Source of the DNA: Atopsyche davidsoni
Taxonomy: Eukaryota > Arthropoda > Insecta > Trichoptera > Hydrobiosidae
Reading direction: 5' to 3'
DNA length: 64,000 nucleotides
Assembly: GCA_022113835.1 (NCBI GenBank)
Contig: JAILWY010000018.1
Span: 10,951,501-11,015,500 of the forward strand
The position numbers were made by a program, and so were the translations under genes. The notes beneath the pieces were generated by a model that was given only the letters and a program-made list of their open reading frames with translations, did no database searches and was not told where the DNA came from. This document shows positions 47,055-58,424 of the stretch, one piece after another. Numbering within the stretch: the stretch's first letter is position 1; the number at the start of each line of letters is the position of its first letter.

Positions 47055-47360
47055 TCACTATCTTGCTCAACCACGATTATCTCATAACTCGTATCATGCA
47101 GGATAAGACGAAATGTTCCCGGGTAGTTATCATGTCTGGCTATCTTCCACACTACAGATGTAAATCACGCCAAAAAGGAATGATCACGTAGCGAATAATT
47201 GGCGGGCGGTGCGCTGGTCATCCCGCTGACCTCCCTTTCCCTCTATCCCCACCCCCGCCCCTGCGGCGCAAGACGTCCCCACCCCACGCCCCTGTCTTAC
47301 TCCCTGCACCCCTCTGGACAGAGAAGCTCACCCCGTCCGTAGAGAGGGTGAGACAAAATA
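47055..47360. promoter_or_regulatory. Island with C-rich G-quadruplex motif on the minus strand
   Basis: Balanced sequence followed by five C-runs at 47233-47261, giving a G-quadruplex motif on the minus strand. The 65-codon minus-strand frame is a composition artefact. Confidence 0.3.
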
Positions 47361-48055
47361 CTAGCGTAAAATATACAAATATGGTTTTATCAATTCGTTC
47401 TGCATTCGAGTGCATTTTATAGTAAAATCAATTAAATTGATTGAAATTTTAAAAATAGACTTACATTATTAAATTAAAACCATAGAATTTATGAATCAGT
47501 TAAATAGAAAAGCAGGGTTTTATAAATAAGATGTATATTTTTTTATTTAAAACTCAATACATAAATAAACTTAATAATTGAAGCCGCACAAAAAGTAGAC
47601 ACTTAACCCTTGAACCCTTGAATAAAAGAAGATGCTTTTGATAGCTAACCGAAGAATCAACAGCACATATTGAATCTATATTAGTAATTTTTAATTGATG
47701 GTTACATGTCTACATCACACAATAATTGATTTTTTAATGTAGTTGAATTGTCATACTCTCTAAGGACACTGAATAACCAGGATAAGATAAATGCGTGATT
47801 GGAGACTGCCCGGAGGTTGAGATTTTAGAGTCCAATTTGAGATCCAAGCTCTTTTGTAGAGTTTAATATCTCTTTTTATGACACTCCCCATGAGCAGCAA
47901 TATTAAACGATGTATTGATGATATTTCATATAATGTTAATATTACACTGGAACACTGCTTATAAGTTAGTTTATTCTTTAATGTGAGTTGCTTTATATTT
48001 TTCTTGTTTAATTTTAAACAATAGATAAGTAAGGAGTTAAAGAATTTAATAAAAT
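47361..48055. other. AT-rich non-coding stretch
   Basis: AT-rich, with a tandem ACCCTTGA pair near 47605 and a weakly complex patch near 47770-47830. Nothing else. Confidence 0.6.
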
Positions 48056-48059
48056 AATA

Positions 48060-48270
48060 TAAAGCAAAAAGCCGCGTCCTGTATGTATGTTAAATTAACA
48101 TGACACAAGGTACCGGGGCTGCGATGTATTGGCCTCGTAGCTTCGTAGCAATCGTAACCAAATATTATTAGGTACGTGGGCCGCTCCGCCCCCGCCCCGT
48201 ACCTCTTCTCAGCTTGAGGAAATAGCCCTCGGTCATCCACGATATATATTTGTTTAAATGTACTGCTTTG
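48060..48270. promoter_or_regulatory. Candidate regulatory island
   Basis: GC-enriched, with TTCGTAGC-type direct repeat near 48138-48150 and a CCGCCCCCGCCCCG tract near 48187. The 112-codon minus-strand frame (48046-48384) has no recognisable domain. Confidence 0.25.
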
Positions 48271-48925
48271 AGAAATGCGAGTTGGATCTGATGTATAAAC
48301 TTTGGGAGTGTGTTGGGTTTGACTTAAGAAATTTAGGGTGAATATTTGTTTCTCAGTGAGATCAGTAGTTGGATGATATTTCAATTTATCTAGTATGATG
48401 GAAATTGGAGTAGAAAATTAATCAATACCCAATACAAAATACGAATATATATGGTAATATATGAACAAATAGTGAGTATTTAAAATATTTATATACTTGT
48501 GCGAATGGAGACTTACTATCAATATATTTGTTAGTCAAAAATAATATTTTCATCATTTTATGTTTCTGTTTATTTAAAGTATCAGTAAGGATATTCATTT
48601 TTATTTTGTAATAATTAATCAATAAAAATATAATTTTAAGAGATTCAATGTTTTTCTTTGTACTCTTTAAATGAAAAAGAAATCGTTTTCGTCAAATGGC
48701 ACAGTCATTAAGCATAAACTCTAAAAATGATTTATTTATTGACAAATCCAACAGTTATCATAAAATAGTACATTATTGACAGCACGTCCAATTACTTTTT
48801 GTAAAATTAACCTTTGAATAAATAGTATTTTGTAATCTCAACTGAACATTTTGACATTTATCGTTATAAAAACTGATAATATTATAAGTAATATTTTAAG
48901 ATTAACATTCATAGTTTAATAGGGT
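48271..48925. other. AT-rich non-coding stretch
   Basis: AT-rich. Nothing recognisable. Confidence 0.65.
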
Positions 48926-48994
48926 AAATGTCAGGCGTTCTCAGTGCAGACGGTATGCGATTGCGTATTCCTCGCGTTCCTTCCGGGGACTGCC

Positions 48995-49079
48995 GCACCC
49001 CCGCACCCCCGCACCCCCGCACCCCCGCACCCCCGCACCCCCGCACCCCCGCACCCCCGCACCCCCGCACCCCCGCACC
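48995..49079. repeat. 8-bp GCACCCCC minisatellite, about 10.6 copies
   Basis: Ten perfect tandem GCACCCCC units (48995-49074) plus a partial one. Because 8 is not a multiple of 3, each frame reads an 8-residue Pro/His/Arg/Thr/Ala repeat, which explains the ORFs on both strands here. The minus strand has regularly spaced G5 runs and is a very strong G-quadruplex candidate. Perfect copies imply recent expansion. Confidence 0.97.
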
Positions 49080-49135
49080 TCTCGGACCTCTGACCTCCCC
49101 GGAGATCGACCCCCTCCCCCCTGGCTGAAAGTTGT

Positions 49136-50365
49136 TGAGAAGGATTTTAGCGACGATTGTAATCTTAATGGTTTATGATATCGTGTGCTTAGACTTGTTG
49201 TATGTTGCATGGTTAATATATCTGTTTTATGATTACCCAAGGTTCCTTACCGGGTCCATTGTTTAGATTAATGTGAATTTTTTTGTTCCAGAAATTTATC
49301 AAGGTTTAATATGAAAATTTAAGGTTGCCATTTAGTATAAATACTAAATTTTAAACACCTCAATAAAAATATGCCACTGTAACAAGCTCTGCAACCAATG
49401 GTATTTTTAAAATTGTTTTTCAAGTCTAACTATCTTTCATCTTTAGTGGAATATGGCATAGTTAAATTGAAAACTGCATTATTGTGTTTTATAAGCCGCA
49501 AAGTTTTTAGGTTTACACGACAAAGTACACTCCGTTTATTTACAAAGATTTAGTAAAATATCAGTGTAGCCAAAAATCTCAATTATATTATAATTCAGAC
49601 GGTTGGCGCCTCTACTTAATTTGTTAGCCAAAAGTAAAAAAAAAAAAAATCCCCAGCGGGACCTAACGGTTCCATTTATTGTTCTGCTAAAATATTTTTG
49701 TTAAATATACACCACATTCATAATTTGCTAATGACCATAGAAAAAAAGATAAGCTATTAATATAAATGGGTTGAGACCCAAGTTTAAAACTACCGCTTCC
49801 CTGCTAGCTGTTTATATTTCTAAGTCAACGCGTCAAGTCGTTCGTAGATCATAAGTCACTTTAAACTGCTAATGACATTTTGAGGAATGGTAATAGTTTT
49901 CAAATCGTTAAAAAGTTAAAAATGATATTAATTTTATTAAATATATATTTTTATTCAATTTGTTGTAAAAAAAAATAAACAATGAAATTTGTATTTAACA
50001 CGTTAATATACACTAATTGAGTGATAAAATATATATAAAAAATTAAATATAAATCGAAAGTAAGGCATTATCTATGTAAATTTTACTAAGTAAAAAAAAA
50101 ATACTTAGATTATGTTTCTTGGTATTTACTTTAAGTTTTACAAAAACACATATTTTAAAAATAAATAAGAGATGCATACTTTTAGTAGATATACGTAATG
50201 TTATTTAAAATATAAATTTATCAATCAGGAGTAAATTAATGCTTTTTTGTGAGATGAAGCATTTTTTCGTTTAGTTTGAAGTGCAGAGATATAACTTGTA
50301 GTTGTTATCGATTCCATATGTATTTTTAGGGTAAATTTCTATTATTGCAGCATTCTTGAAGACCT
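49136..50365. other. Long AT-rich stretch
   Basis: AT-rich, with a poly-A of 14 near 49637 followed by a short mixed patch. No credible ORF or structure. Confidence 0.6.
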
Positions 50366-50369
50366 CTCC

Positions 50370-50935
50370 TATAATCCTGGATGATTCCTTGTTCCCAGTA
50401 TTGGGATGTCTCCTCCCGGACCCTTGCCGGAATGTTATCCAAACATTTGGTTGACACACAGATAAAGGTATATACATACGCATAAATGACGGTCTTTGTG
50501 GGTATTAAACTGCGGCTCTTGGTGCAAAAACGATGAAGGAAAAATAGAAAGACAGTTTATTGTAATACTTAGTGAAGTTTTTAATCTTGTGATTTTCATT
50601 TTTATAATATATATATATTTGAATTATTAAAAATATATTTTTTTTATTGACGAGATGATATTTTGTTTTTTAGACAACAATATTCTAACAACATTTACAA
50701 TAATATATATAAATAAATAGATACACGAAACACAAGTGTTCATGTTTATAAACAGATTATCTCTTCGGCTGTATTTTTTTATTATAACAATATAAGTTAT
50801 TTATGCGTTAAATATCTTTAAAAAATATTGATCACTTAGCTGAAAATGAAAAAAAATATTGATGTTTGATTTATTTGTAATTAGCCACTACTGCACTAAA
50901 CATTTCGAAGAAATGTAAGCATTTACACCCACAAA
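50370..50935. other. Small mixed island then AT-rich DNA
   Basis: The patch at 50370-50530 contains the interrupted palindrome TCCCA-GTAT-TGGGA near 50393-50406. The rest is AT-rich. Confidence 0.5.
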
Positions 50936-50939
50936 TCTA

Positions 50940-51255
50940 CCCTCACACATACATTAATAGACGCTAAGGGGTAGTTTGGGGGGCAAGTGACGACCCTTGT
51001 TTAGCATATGGAAATAGTTGTCGGCGATAAAGAAGTTTGCATACGTGCCCGCCGCAAGTTTATCAACTGCCGAATAATTTGAGAACTTGGGATCTCCACC
51101 GGAGGGTCGCGGACATCTTTCCCGAGCGCATACATAATATATATTACGTATTAACATGTAATCGTAAGTGGACAAATTTGCAAGCATTTGCATATCTATT
51201 TTAAACCCTGATTGAAGTGCGCAAGCAAAAGATTCGAGTATAGTATTCATGTTCT
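50940..51255. promoter_or_regulatory. Candidate regulatory island
   Basis: Balanced composition. The 98-codon minus-strand frame (50954-51250) covers it fully but shows no recognisable domain. Confidence 0.22.
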
Positions 51256-51539
51256 GTTTTCTAATATAAAAATAGATGTATGAAATCGTAAATTAGTTGG
51301 AGAGACACGTTTTCCTCTTTAGCAGATATAATTCCTGTCTGATGGATGTCGATGTTTCGAAAATGTTTCACATAATAAAATGCTAGGGAATTTTATTTAT
51401 ATATACACTAATATGACCCTAAAAAATTCATTCTTCTTGATTACTCGAACAAGTGAAAAATAGTGGAAAACCTACCATACAATTTTCGGTCTGTTTAAAA
51501 CAAGAGTTGAAATAAAAAAATGCAGAGATTAGCACATAG

Positions 51540-51970
51540 TCAATGCTCTGTTTACACATTAATAGTCGCGAAAAAAATCGGCTTCAAACTAACTTATTAC
51601 CCTCAATACAATTTTACCATGAGGGCTTGCAAGACAAAAATCAACTAAGTGTAACCACCAAAGCTTTGTAAGGAAAGGATTATAAAATAATTATATTGTG
51701 CAGCAGCAATACGCAGACTTTTCCTTTCAATATAAATCTGCGGTGTATACCAGAGGACCAACTACATTATTTTCCTCTTAGAAAACCATAAACACTGGCT
51801 CAGCATGAGTATATGCTCAGTGAGATGGTCGCCAACCTCCTCTGAGGAGAGGCACCCGATGAAGAAGATAACCATTGTTTTAGGATTGCAGGAATTAACT
51901 GTCATTTACAAATATCTTAAAGTAGAATGGGTCGAGTGCAATGAATGGCTTTATCATATTCACTACCTTC
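51540..51970. promoter_or_regulatory. Candidate island with two small palindromes
   Basis: Mixed composition for 430 bp without an ORF over 60 codons. CTCAGCAT/ATGCTCAG (51799-51806, 51813-51820) form a stem with one mismatch. CTCCTC-T-GAGGAG at 51837-51849 is a perfect 6-bp-arm palindrome. It might be a decayed repeat, but I could not identify a family. Confidence 0.25.
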
Positions 51971-52089
51971 TGTGATGCTTTAAGGGCAGAAGCAAAAAAT
52001 GTCATGTTTATTTTTGAAATTTAATAGATCCAAGACCAGATTGGCAATGGGGTCCATATCTCGGAAGATTTAACGCATGACCGGATATG

Positions 52090-52370
52090 CAAAGAAGGGG
52101 TTTTAGTAGAGTTGGCGTTCTTTCTTACCAGTTTCCTCGTGGTGTTTCTAGGCGATGGTGATTGACCAGGATGTGTAGCTGGACTTTTTCGTGTGGCAAG
52201 GTCTTTTGGGGCAGAGTGGAGCGGCGCGGGGGGAATGCGGCCACCCCGGGCTCGCGCCGGGCTCGGGCCGCGCGCCTCGCATAGCCGGGCGGGCCGCTGT
52301 GCGCCGGGCCGGGTATGCGCGGCGACCGCTTGTAATGTGCACATCATTCTGTTAGCTTGCACGGTTAATC
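52090..52370. promoter_or_regulatory. Strong GC/CpG island
   Basis: Positions 52205-52330 are among the most GC- and CpG-rich in the window, with repeated CCGGGC/GGGCCG. Long overlapping frames on both strands (52021-52362 -, 52148-52342 -, 52193-52645 +) are expected from composition. The plus frame runs on into AT-rich sequence with a sharp change in amino-acid content, so I reject it as a gene. A promoter is possible, but no TATA or initiator stands out. Confidence 0.32.
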
Positions 52371-52915
52371 AGCTAACAATCAATAAATTGTTGCACAACT
52401 ACTTTTGTTTTATTTGGATGTACTGCGAGCTTTTGAATAACATTCACATTCATATTATTAATTCCATAGATGTTTATCTCTATATAAAATATATAATTAT
52501 GTCTGTGTTTCAACACAACACAAGTGAAACAAGTAAAATACATGTATTCACAGGTATTTTGGAGTATAATTATATGATATTTCTAGAAATAAAAGTTTTA
52601 GGTCTTAATTCATTAACCCATTGTGTTTTGATGATTTCAAAATAATTATTTTTATTACGTACACGGGTACTTTTTTTTACCATTCAAAATGTGCTAATTT
52701 TTAAAAATATATATTATTATTTAACGAAACACCCATGAAAAATAAAGTCTATTTTAATTATTATTATTAACCATGTAATGGTATTTAAAACTTTACCATC
52801 AAATACTCAAAAAAAAAAAATCATATTACCTTTATTGATCTTTTTTCCATTATTTAGTATAAATAAGAGACGATGAATAATGATGTTTAATAACAATCAC
52901 ATGCATTTGCATAAT
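52371..52915. other. AT-rich non-coding stretch
   Basis: AT-rich. Nothing recognisable. Confidence 0.65.
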
Positions 52916-52919
52916 AACA

Positions 52920-53230
52920 TTTTAGCATCCTATCGGCTAATGTTAAATATGCACAAGGGGTCGATATGCCCCCTTCTTAGAGCCTAAGGGAGAAGAGCTG
53001 GGAGAAAAGGGTGGGCGGCTTGACCTATGGTCGGTCGCCGTAAATTAAAACGTTGCGAAGACTCGGCCTCGGGCATACTTCAAGGGGTGAATTGTTTAGA
53101 AATCTAAGAGGAATTGCAACCCTTACACGGGGGTGTGTTTGAATGCCATTGTGTATAGAGCACGTGTGTTCAACCACCGACGGAGGGACACGCGCTTGCC
53201 TATTAGTAAAATAGTTCCAAGGTGGCCGGA
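52920..53230. promoter_or_regulatory. Candidate regulatory island
   Basis: A complex 300-bp island with no ORF over 60 codons. ATGTTAAATATGCAC near 52937 and GCACGTGTG near 53160 are visible. The lack of any ORF at balanced composition marks it as non-coding. Confidence 0.3.
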
Positions 53231-53560
53231 TTAGTTGTCAAAATGATAAAATTATTTTTAAATCTTGGCACATAATTTTTAATTAACTATAAATAGGAAT
53301 TAAAATAAATTTGTAATCTTAAAACACCAATAAGTATTTAAAATTTGAAAAAATATTTTCAAAATAGTTATAAAACTTTATTTACAAATAAAAAAATAAT
53401 TGAATTCCAGCAATATCAACCGCTAGTATATAATCGATATTTTAAAACATAACAAAAAAACACGGATATCAAGAATTTTATTTGCAAGAGTTTTATATAT
53501 TGTTTCAATGTTTTTGTAAAAGATAAAAAAGCACTGAAAATTTTTAAAATTAATAAATAT
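53231..53560. other. AT-rich non-coding stretch
   Basis: AT-rich. Nothing recognisable. Confidence 0.65.
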
Positions 53561-53564
53561 ATAA

Positions 53565-53790
53565 ACATGGTCTTAAATGCTAAAAGGGTTCACAAGAGGG
53601 CATATCGGAAATTGATTATATTAGCCGTCACAACAAGAACTTGGCTTCTAGTCACTCAAAGGGCAACGCTAATGGGGTTTTCCAACGAAACCGGAACTTT
53701 GCTAGGGATGTTTCCATACGCCCATATCCGGGAACTAAATACCCTATTTAAGATGTTAAAGAAACCCCACATGCAAATAAAATAAACTTG
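53565..53790. promoter_or_regulatory. Candidate regulatory island with Rel-type site
   Basis: Sharply bounded complex island. GGGGTTTTCC at 53674-53683 fits the Rel/Dorsal consensus. The 72-codon frame (53567-53785, +) matches the island edges closely. Its product (starting MVLNAKRVHKRAYRKL) is basic and has no domain I recognise, so I favour non-coding DNA but note the coincidence. Confidence 0.28.
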
Positions 53791-54745
53791 TTTATACTTG
53801 AAAAGTACAAATTATAAAATTTCATGTGATTTATAATTTGACAACCACTTTTTACTTAATTTTATTTTCTTCGGTCTGTCAATAATACATTTTGTTAAAT
53901 ATACGTGTGTGATTTTTGATAAAGTACACAAGGACAAAGAGAATATAGCTTTTAAGTAAACAAAGCATTCCCAATACCTCCCCCCTCCATCAAATACAGT
54001 TAATTGATCGATCAGCTACTAACAAGCCAAAAATATTTGCAAATGAGCGCAAATAAAAAAAATGTTACGTCTGCATTTTTTCCGATTCACCTATTGACTA
54101 GCCGAGGGTTATTTGCGCTGAAAGTTGTATGGTTAATGAAGGCGGTACCACAACACAGCGGTTCTCAAATATTACTCCATTATTGTATTTAATTATTAAC
54201 GTAGAAAAAAAAAATACCGATTAGGTTTTTGTATAAGCCGATAGCTTAGATTTTTTACACTTAATAATATAGTATTGTTAAATGTATATTAAAATTATTT
54301 TCTGGCAAAATATGGACTATAATGATTATGTATATACATGGTAATCAAATCTTACCATAGTCTATGTTATGGTTACATAAGTTTGAAAAAAAACACGCAT
54401 TACTATCAACAAAAAAACTAATATTTAAATATTTTAGATTACTTTAACAACATACATCAATGAAATTTTGATAAAATATATCATGACAACTAATATATGC
54501 AAACAACTTTTGTGTCACAACTTAGTAAAGTTTGTTTTGCAGATATATTAAGATACACCTGATGAGGCAACCTTTCAGTTTTTCACTAAAATAATGTGTA
54601 CTTTTTATAACCATTAATTAGCCTTTATCTCCTTAAACAAATATTAAAGTGCATAAAATAGATCTTAGACTATACAATAACTGCTATAGGAGTATGTCGA
54701 TTTTGATAAAACAATATTTTTAGGGAATAAATAGTATGCTGAAGA
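53791..54745. other. AT-rich stretch with weak island at 53970-54180
   Basis: Weakly complex at 53970-54180 with a 62-codon frame of no recognisable content. The rest is AT-rich. Confidence 0.55.
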
Positions 54746-54749
54746 ATAA

Positions 54750-54865
54750 AGGACTAAGAAGCTGTAGGTGGCCGGGCCGGGCGGGCTAGCGATCAGTCGC
54801 TGCTGGAAACTTTACACCGGCTGGTGCATTTAGTCCAAAAGTACCCGGTTTTAACGTAAGCAAAC
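54750..54865. promoter_or_regulatory. Small GC island with TCAGTC initiator-like sequence
   Basis: GGCCGGGCCGGGCGGG near 54768 is followed by GATCAGTCGC at 54791, which contains an insect-initiator-like TCAGTC. No TATA box upstream, and the downstream position lacks a good DPE, so a promoter call is weak. Confidence 0.22.
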
Positions 54866-55380
54866 TTTTCTACTCCCTAAGTAATTTTTAATAGAGTGTT
54901 CGCTGTATGAATGAACGAATTTAATTCCTGAAAATTTTATTTGATTTTATTGGAGAATATTTTTGCAGTCTGGAAGGTTTGTTTTTTTGTGATTTTGAGT
55001 TCAATTTACGTCAGATTGTTGCTGTGGTAAATAAAAGTTAGGACTTATTCTAATGAATGAATTAGAAATATGTTGTATTTAAAATCTATACAATGAATAC
55101 CTTTTTGTGAAATATATTATATGTTTACTTTACATAATAATTAAAGTATTAAAATATACTTGGCATTAAAGAATTAAAAATTATTTATTCTCACTTGTTA
55201 TTTATTATTTATTGATTCCTAAAAAAAATTATTGTATTTAATATTTTATTAGAAATATATTATTATTTTTAAAAATCTGGACGAAATGTTATTCCGATGT
55301 ATAATTATATCCGTGTAGTCATTATATAAAAAATTCTTTCTGTTCTGTCTGTATACATTTCAGTTGCATGTTTTTATTTG
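54866..55380. other. AT-rich non-coding stretch
   Basis: AT-rich. Nothing recognisable. Confidence 0.65.
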
Positions 55381-55384
55381 GTCT

Positions 55385-56150
55385 CTGGTGCAAAATCAGG
55401 AAAATATACTAACGAGCAATTAGCGACCACTCGCTACAGGGTGGTGTGTATTGTATGCGGTCAGATTAATGCGGTATACTCCTACAAGTGTATTTATCTT
55501 TAGTTCACCGTACGTGAACTTGTTGCGAGGAAAAAAGTTTTTTTTTATTCTTATGCATATAATTTATCTATTAAAGCTTGGAAAAATATTCAAAATAGGC
55601 AAATATATTCATTTGGAGTTTTTATTGATGTAGGTTCTTTTATGTTTAAAAATCATTCATAATAAAAAATATTGACACATTATGTATCACCTCCAAATAT
55701 TCATGCATTTTTATAGTCGTTTATACAAGTAAAAGAAACTCGAAAGAATTTTAGCGGAAAAATATTTTCCCTGTATCTATCAGACCAAAACGAAAAAATA
55801 TGCTAATGTTTGAGTATTCATCGTCCATCCCCTACACAACAAAGCGGGGAGTTTTTTTAAGGGAGGGGAGTAGAGACTGGCTGCATAGAAATGCAACAGG
55901 AGGTAACTTCTGAATTTATATGAAAATTATTTATGAATATTTAAGGAAACCCGTTTAATATAAATTATTTATTAAAGATATATTTAAATAATTGTTTGGA
56001 ATCTGAATAATTTTACTAACAACACTATATATATATTACTGACCACGTTTAAATCGTAATTCCTTCTTCTGCCAATTTTTATTATGGCGATAAAGTCTTT
56101 CAATTAGCGTTATATTTGAATTTTAACGTCTAAATAAGCTTCCATAAAAG
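55385..56150. other. Weakly complex patches in AT-rich DNA
   Basis: Mixed sequence at 55385-55540 and 55800-55910, AT-rich otherwise. No repeat or credible ORF. Confidence 0.5.
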
Positions 56151-56154
56151 GACA

Positions 56155-56600
56155 TGGCTTATATAAATACCCCAGACGCATATCGCAGGCTCACGCATGT
56201 CACGCATTCATTACGTAGGGAAACATTTAAGCAGTTAACGATTACCAGGCCGCTCAGCATCCCAGCAATGACTTATATATCCCAGTTGATGTATCGGTTG
56301 ATTCTTCAGTCACCATATAGCATGGCGCGGCGGGCATTTAAAACCAATAAACGATCTCCGGCAATCGTAAAATACTTTGAATACTTCATAATTAAGCAAC
56401 ATATCTTGTAAGTGTCTCGTAAAGCTCTCCCGACGGGCGAAGATTCTTGATCCGCGTGTACGGAGTCACGCGACGGACGCAATCAGCGAAACGTCTCTAT
56501 AATACCCGCATTGTTGCCGCTGATTGGCGGTGGGCGCGAGGCTTGATACAATATTAATGACTCATTAAGCTATATTGAGGGACATTATGGAGATTTCCTA
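56155..56600. promoter_or_regulatory. Candidate regulatory island with AP-1 site
   Basis: Balanced sequence to about 56580. TGACTCA near 56560 is a consensus AP-1 site, followed by TTAAGC. The 85-codon frame (56154-56411) has no recognisable domain. Confidence 0.28.
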
Positions 56601-57180
56601 TCATGTTTATTGAAAATATGGTTCTAGTAAATTATTTAATGAAGTTTCATATACTAAAGATTACTATGAACTTGTGCGTCCGTGCAAAAAAAAAATGCTT
56701 TACACCTAACGGAACTTAAAATCGCTGAGTTTTTTATTAAAAAATTTTTTTTTTTCAGGTATTTAAATTAAACTGTAAGGTTGGTTTAAAGTACTGCCTA
56801 AATTGGTTTTAATTTATTTTATTTAATCAATTTGCGTTAAGGCTATTTTAAAACACAAAAAAATGGTTTCCCGACAACCAATTTAAAGGTGGTAATTACA
56901 TTCGGTTGAAGTTGGTTTATTTTTAGCCAATGAATCCAAAAAAAAAGTATTTTATGTTGATCACTCCGCGAGAAAATTTATTAAACAAAAGTGAAGTTGT
57001 TTGGGTTTTTGTATTTTACTCGTTGAGAGTTTGTTTCAATTTTTTACTTATTTAACACAAAAATTAGTTGTGAACTGAAATACTAGTTGTAAATTAAAAA
57101 CAAGTTACCAAATTTAAAAAAAAACCACATGTAGTAGAAAATACAATTTTTTTTTATGATTTTCGTGAGAATTTAGAGAA
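56601..57180. other. AT-rich non-coding stretch
   Basis: AT-rich. A long pyrimidine tract ending in CAG at 56756-56758 is a strong splice-acceptor lookalike. The next donor-like GTAAGG is only about 17 nt on, so no real exon is supported. Confidence 0.55.
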
Positions 57181-57184
57181 TGTT

Positions 57185-57460
57185 TCTGTGCGAATAATTT
57201 GAAGACGCTTCTCCTAGTTGCTGGGCGTTCTAGTGCGCGAGGAGCTCCGCCAGGCCAGCTGAAGGAATGCTGCAGTAATGAGGTGATGGGTGACCACTGA
57301 CCGGTGACCACTGACCAGTGATCATTGACCGGGCAGTGCCGCACCGGGCGGGCGGCGGCACAAAGAGAATCTGCTCACGCTCCGCTGTGACAGACACCAC
57401 TGACGAAACCACCAAAAACATTGACTCGAATCAGGTGTACGGATTGCGCTTTGATACTGA
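57185..57460. promoter_or_regulatory. Island with TGACC heptad array
   Basis: GC-enriched island whose centre is a 7-bp-period array of TGACC half-sites (57291-57332). TGACC is the complement of the GGTCA core bound by nuclear receptors. The 76- and 63-codon minus-strand frames translate the array as repeats and are not credible genes. Confidence 0.35.
57291..57332. repeat. Heptameric tandem array (TGACCNN)6
   Basis: Six consecutive 7-bp units: TGACCAC, TGACCGG, TGACCAC, TGACCAG, TGATCAT, TGACCGG. Five of six keep TGACC intact while the last two bases vary. A related TGATGGG precedes them at 57284. At higher order it reads as a 14-bp repeat. Confidence 0.88.
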
Positions 57461-57815
57461 TTAATAATTCATGATTTCTTCAAAGATTTTTTCTCTAAGC
57501 AAAGTACCTGATAATATGATCAGTTGAATATTTAAGTACTTAGTTTCATAATTATACGAAGATACATAATTAATGTAGGTATTTCAAAAAGTTTGATTTG
57601 TTATATCACAGAATGACAATACGAGAAGATAACATAAGCAAACAATACATAATACTACATAATTATATTTTATGGTTGTGTTAATGACTCATGGGCATCG
57701 ATGAGCAAAATTCCACCGAAATAAATAAAATTATCGAAGAATCACAAAATATATTTTATTTATTTAAATAGGATCAACAATCGATTCTAAACAAAATTGA
57801 AGATTGAATATCACA
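57461..57815. other. AT-rich non-coding stretch
   Basis: AT-rich, with an isolated TGACTCA near 57684. Nothing else. Confidence 0.6.
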
Positions 57816-57819
57816 CATG

Positions 57820-58045
57820 AAACCCGACGCTCCTCATCGTGTGATACCATGCGTTTGGGGACACCGCGTATAGTGTCCGTGCACAAAGCTCCTGGGTCCT
57901 TGCAGAAGACGCGATGGGAACTGGGCGGCGGCGGCGGCCGCGCGGCGTGTGTGTTGCACGATTAAACAAACAGACTATTTATATTAATGAATGGCCCATC
58001 GATTGTTTTGATCCACCAGTGGCGGGGAGTATTTGATTAGGGAAA
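57820..58045. promoter_or_regulatory. Candidate regulatory island with GGC repeat
   Basis: Balanced sequence with a (GGC)n-type run at 57924-57945 and a sharp return to AT-rich DNA at 58045. No ORF. Confidence 0.28.
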
Positions 58046-58424
58046 TCATTAACAATAAAATTACATTACAATTTCATAAAATATACGAATTATATATTTA
58101 AATTATATAAAATGCAATATTTATTTAAAAAAATATATTATCAATCAGATATTTTGCAGATATTTTGAAAAAAATAAATTCAAACTTGTTCGTGAATATA
58201 AAATTTATGCAAACAGAATCAGTTTAATTAATTTTTTTTTATTAAAATACACACACACATAAAACGATGCTCAATTGTAGAAAAAAATAACGGTTTATTG
58301 ATAAATAAGTAATTAATCGATTGATTTTATCAAACCAAATGATTTTTTTTTTTAATTCATTATATTAGTATTGTTACTAGAGAATAGTATATATGGATTC
58401 AATCAAAGTATTAATTAGTTTGTT
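58046..58424. other. AT-rich non-coding stretch
   Basis: AT-rich. Nothing recognisable. Confidence 0.65.

Noticed and set aside
48928..49240. Overlapping proline/arginine and glycine-rich frames on both strands
   Set aside because: They are translations of the 8-bp GCACCCCC minisatellite and exist in every phase.
51790..51860. Possible microRNA hairpin or decayed LINE fragment
   Set aside because: The stem is only 8 bp with a mismatch, too short for a microRNA precursor, and no reverse-transcriptase or other coding remnant could be read on either strand.
52193..52645. 150-codon plus-strand frame (would be the longest if taken whole)
   Set aside because: The first 50 codons come from a GC-rich island and the rest from AT-rich DNA, with an abrupt change in amino-acid content. 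It starts well inside the island and has no domain or start context.
56741..56775. Strong splice acceptor followed by a donor
   Set aside because: The implied exon is only about 17 nt, and pyrimidine tracts ending in AG are common in this AT-rich sequence.
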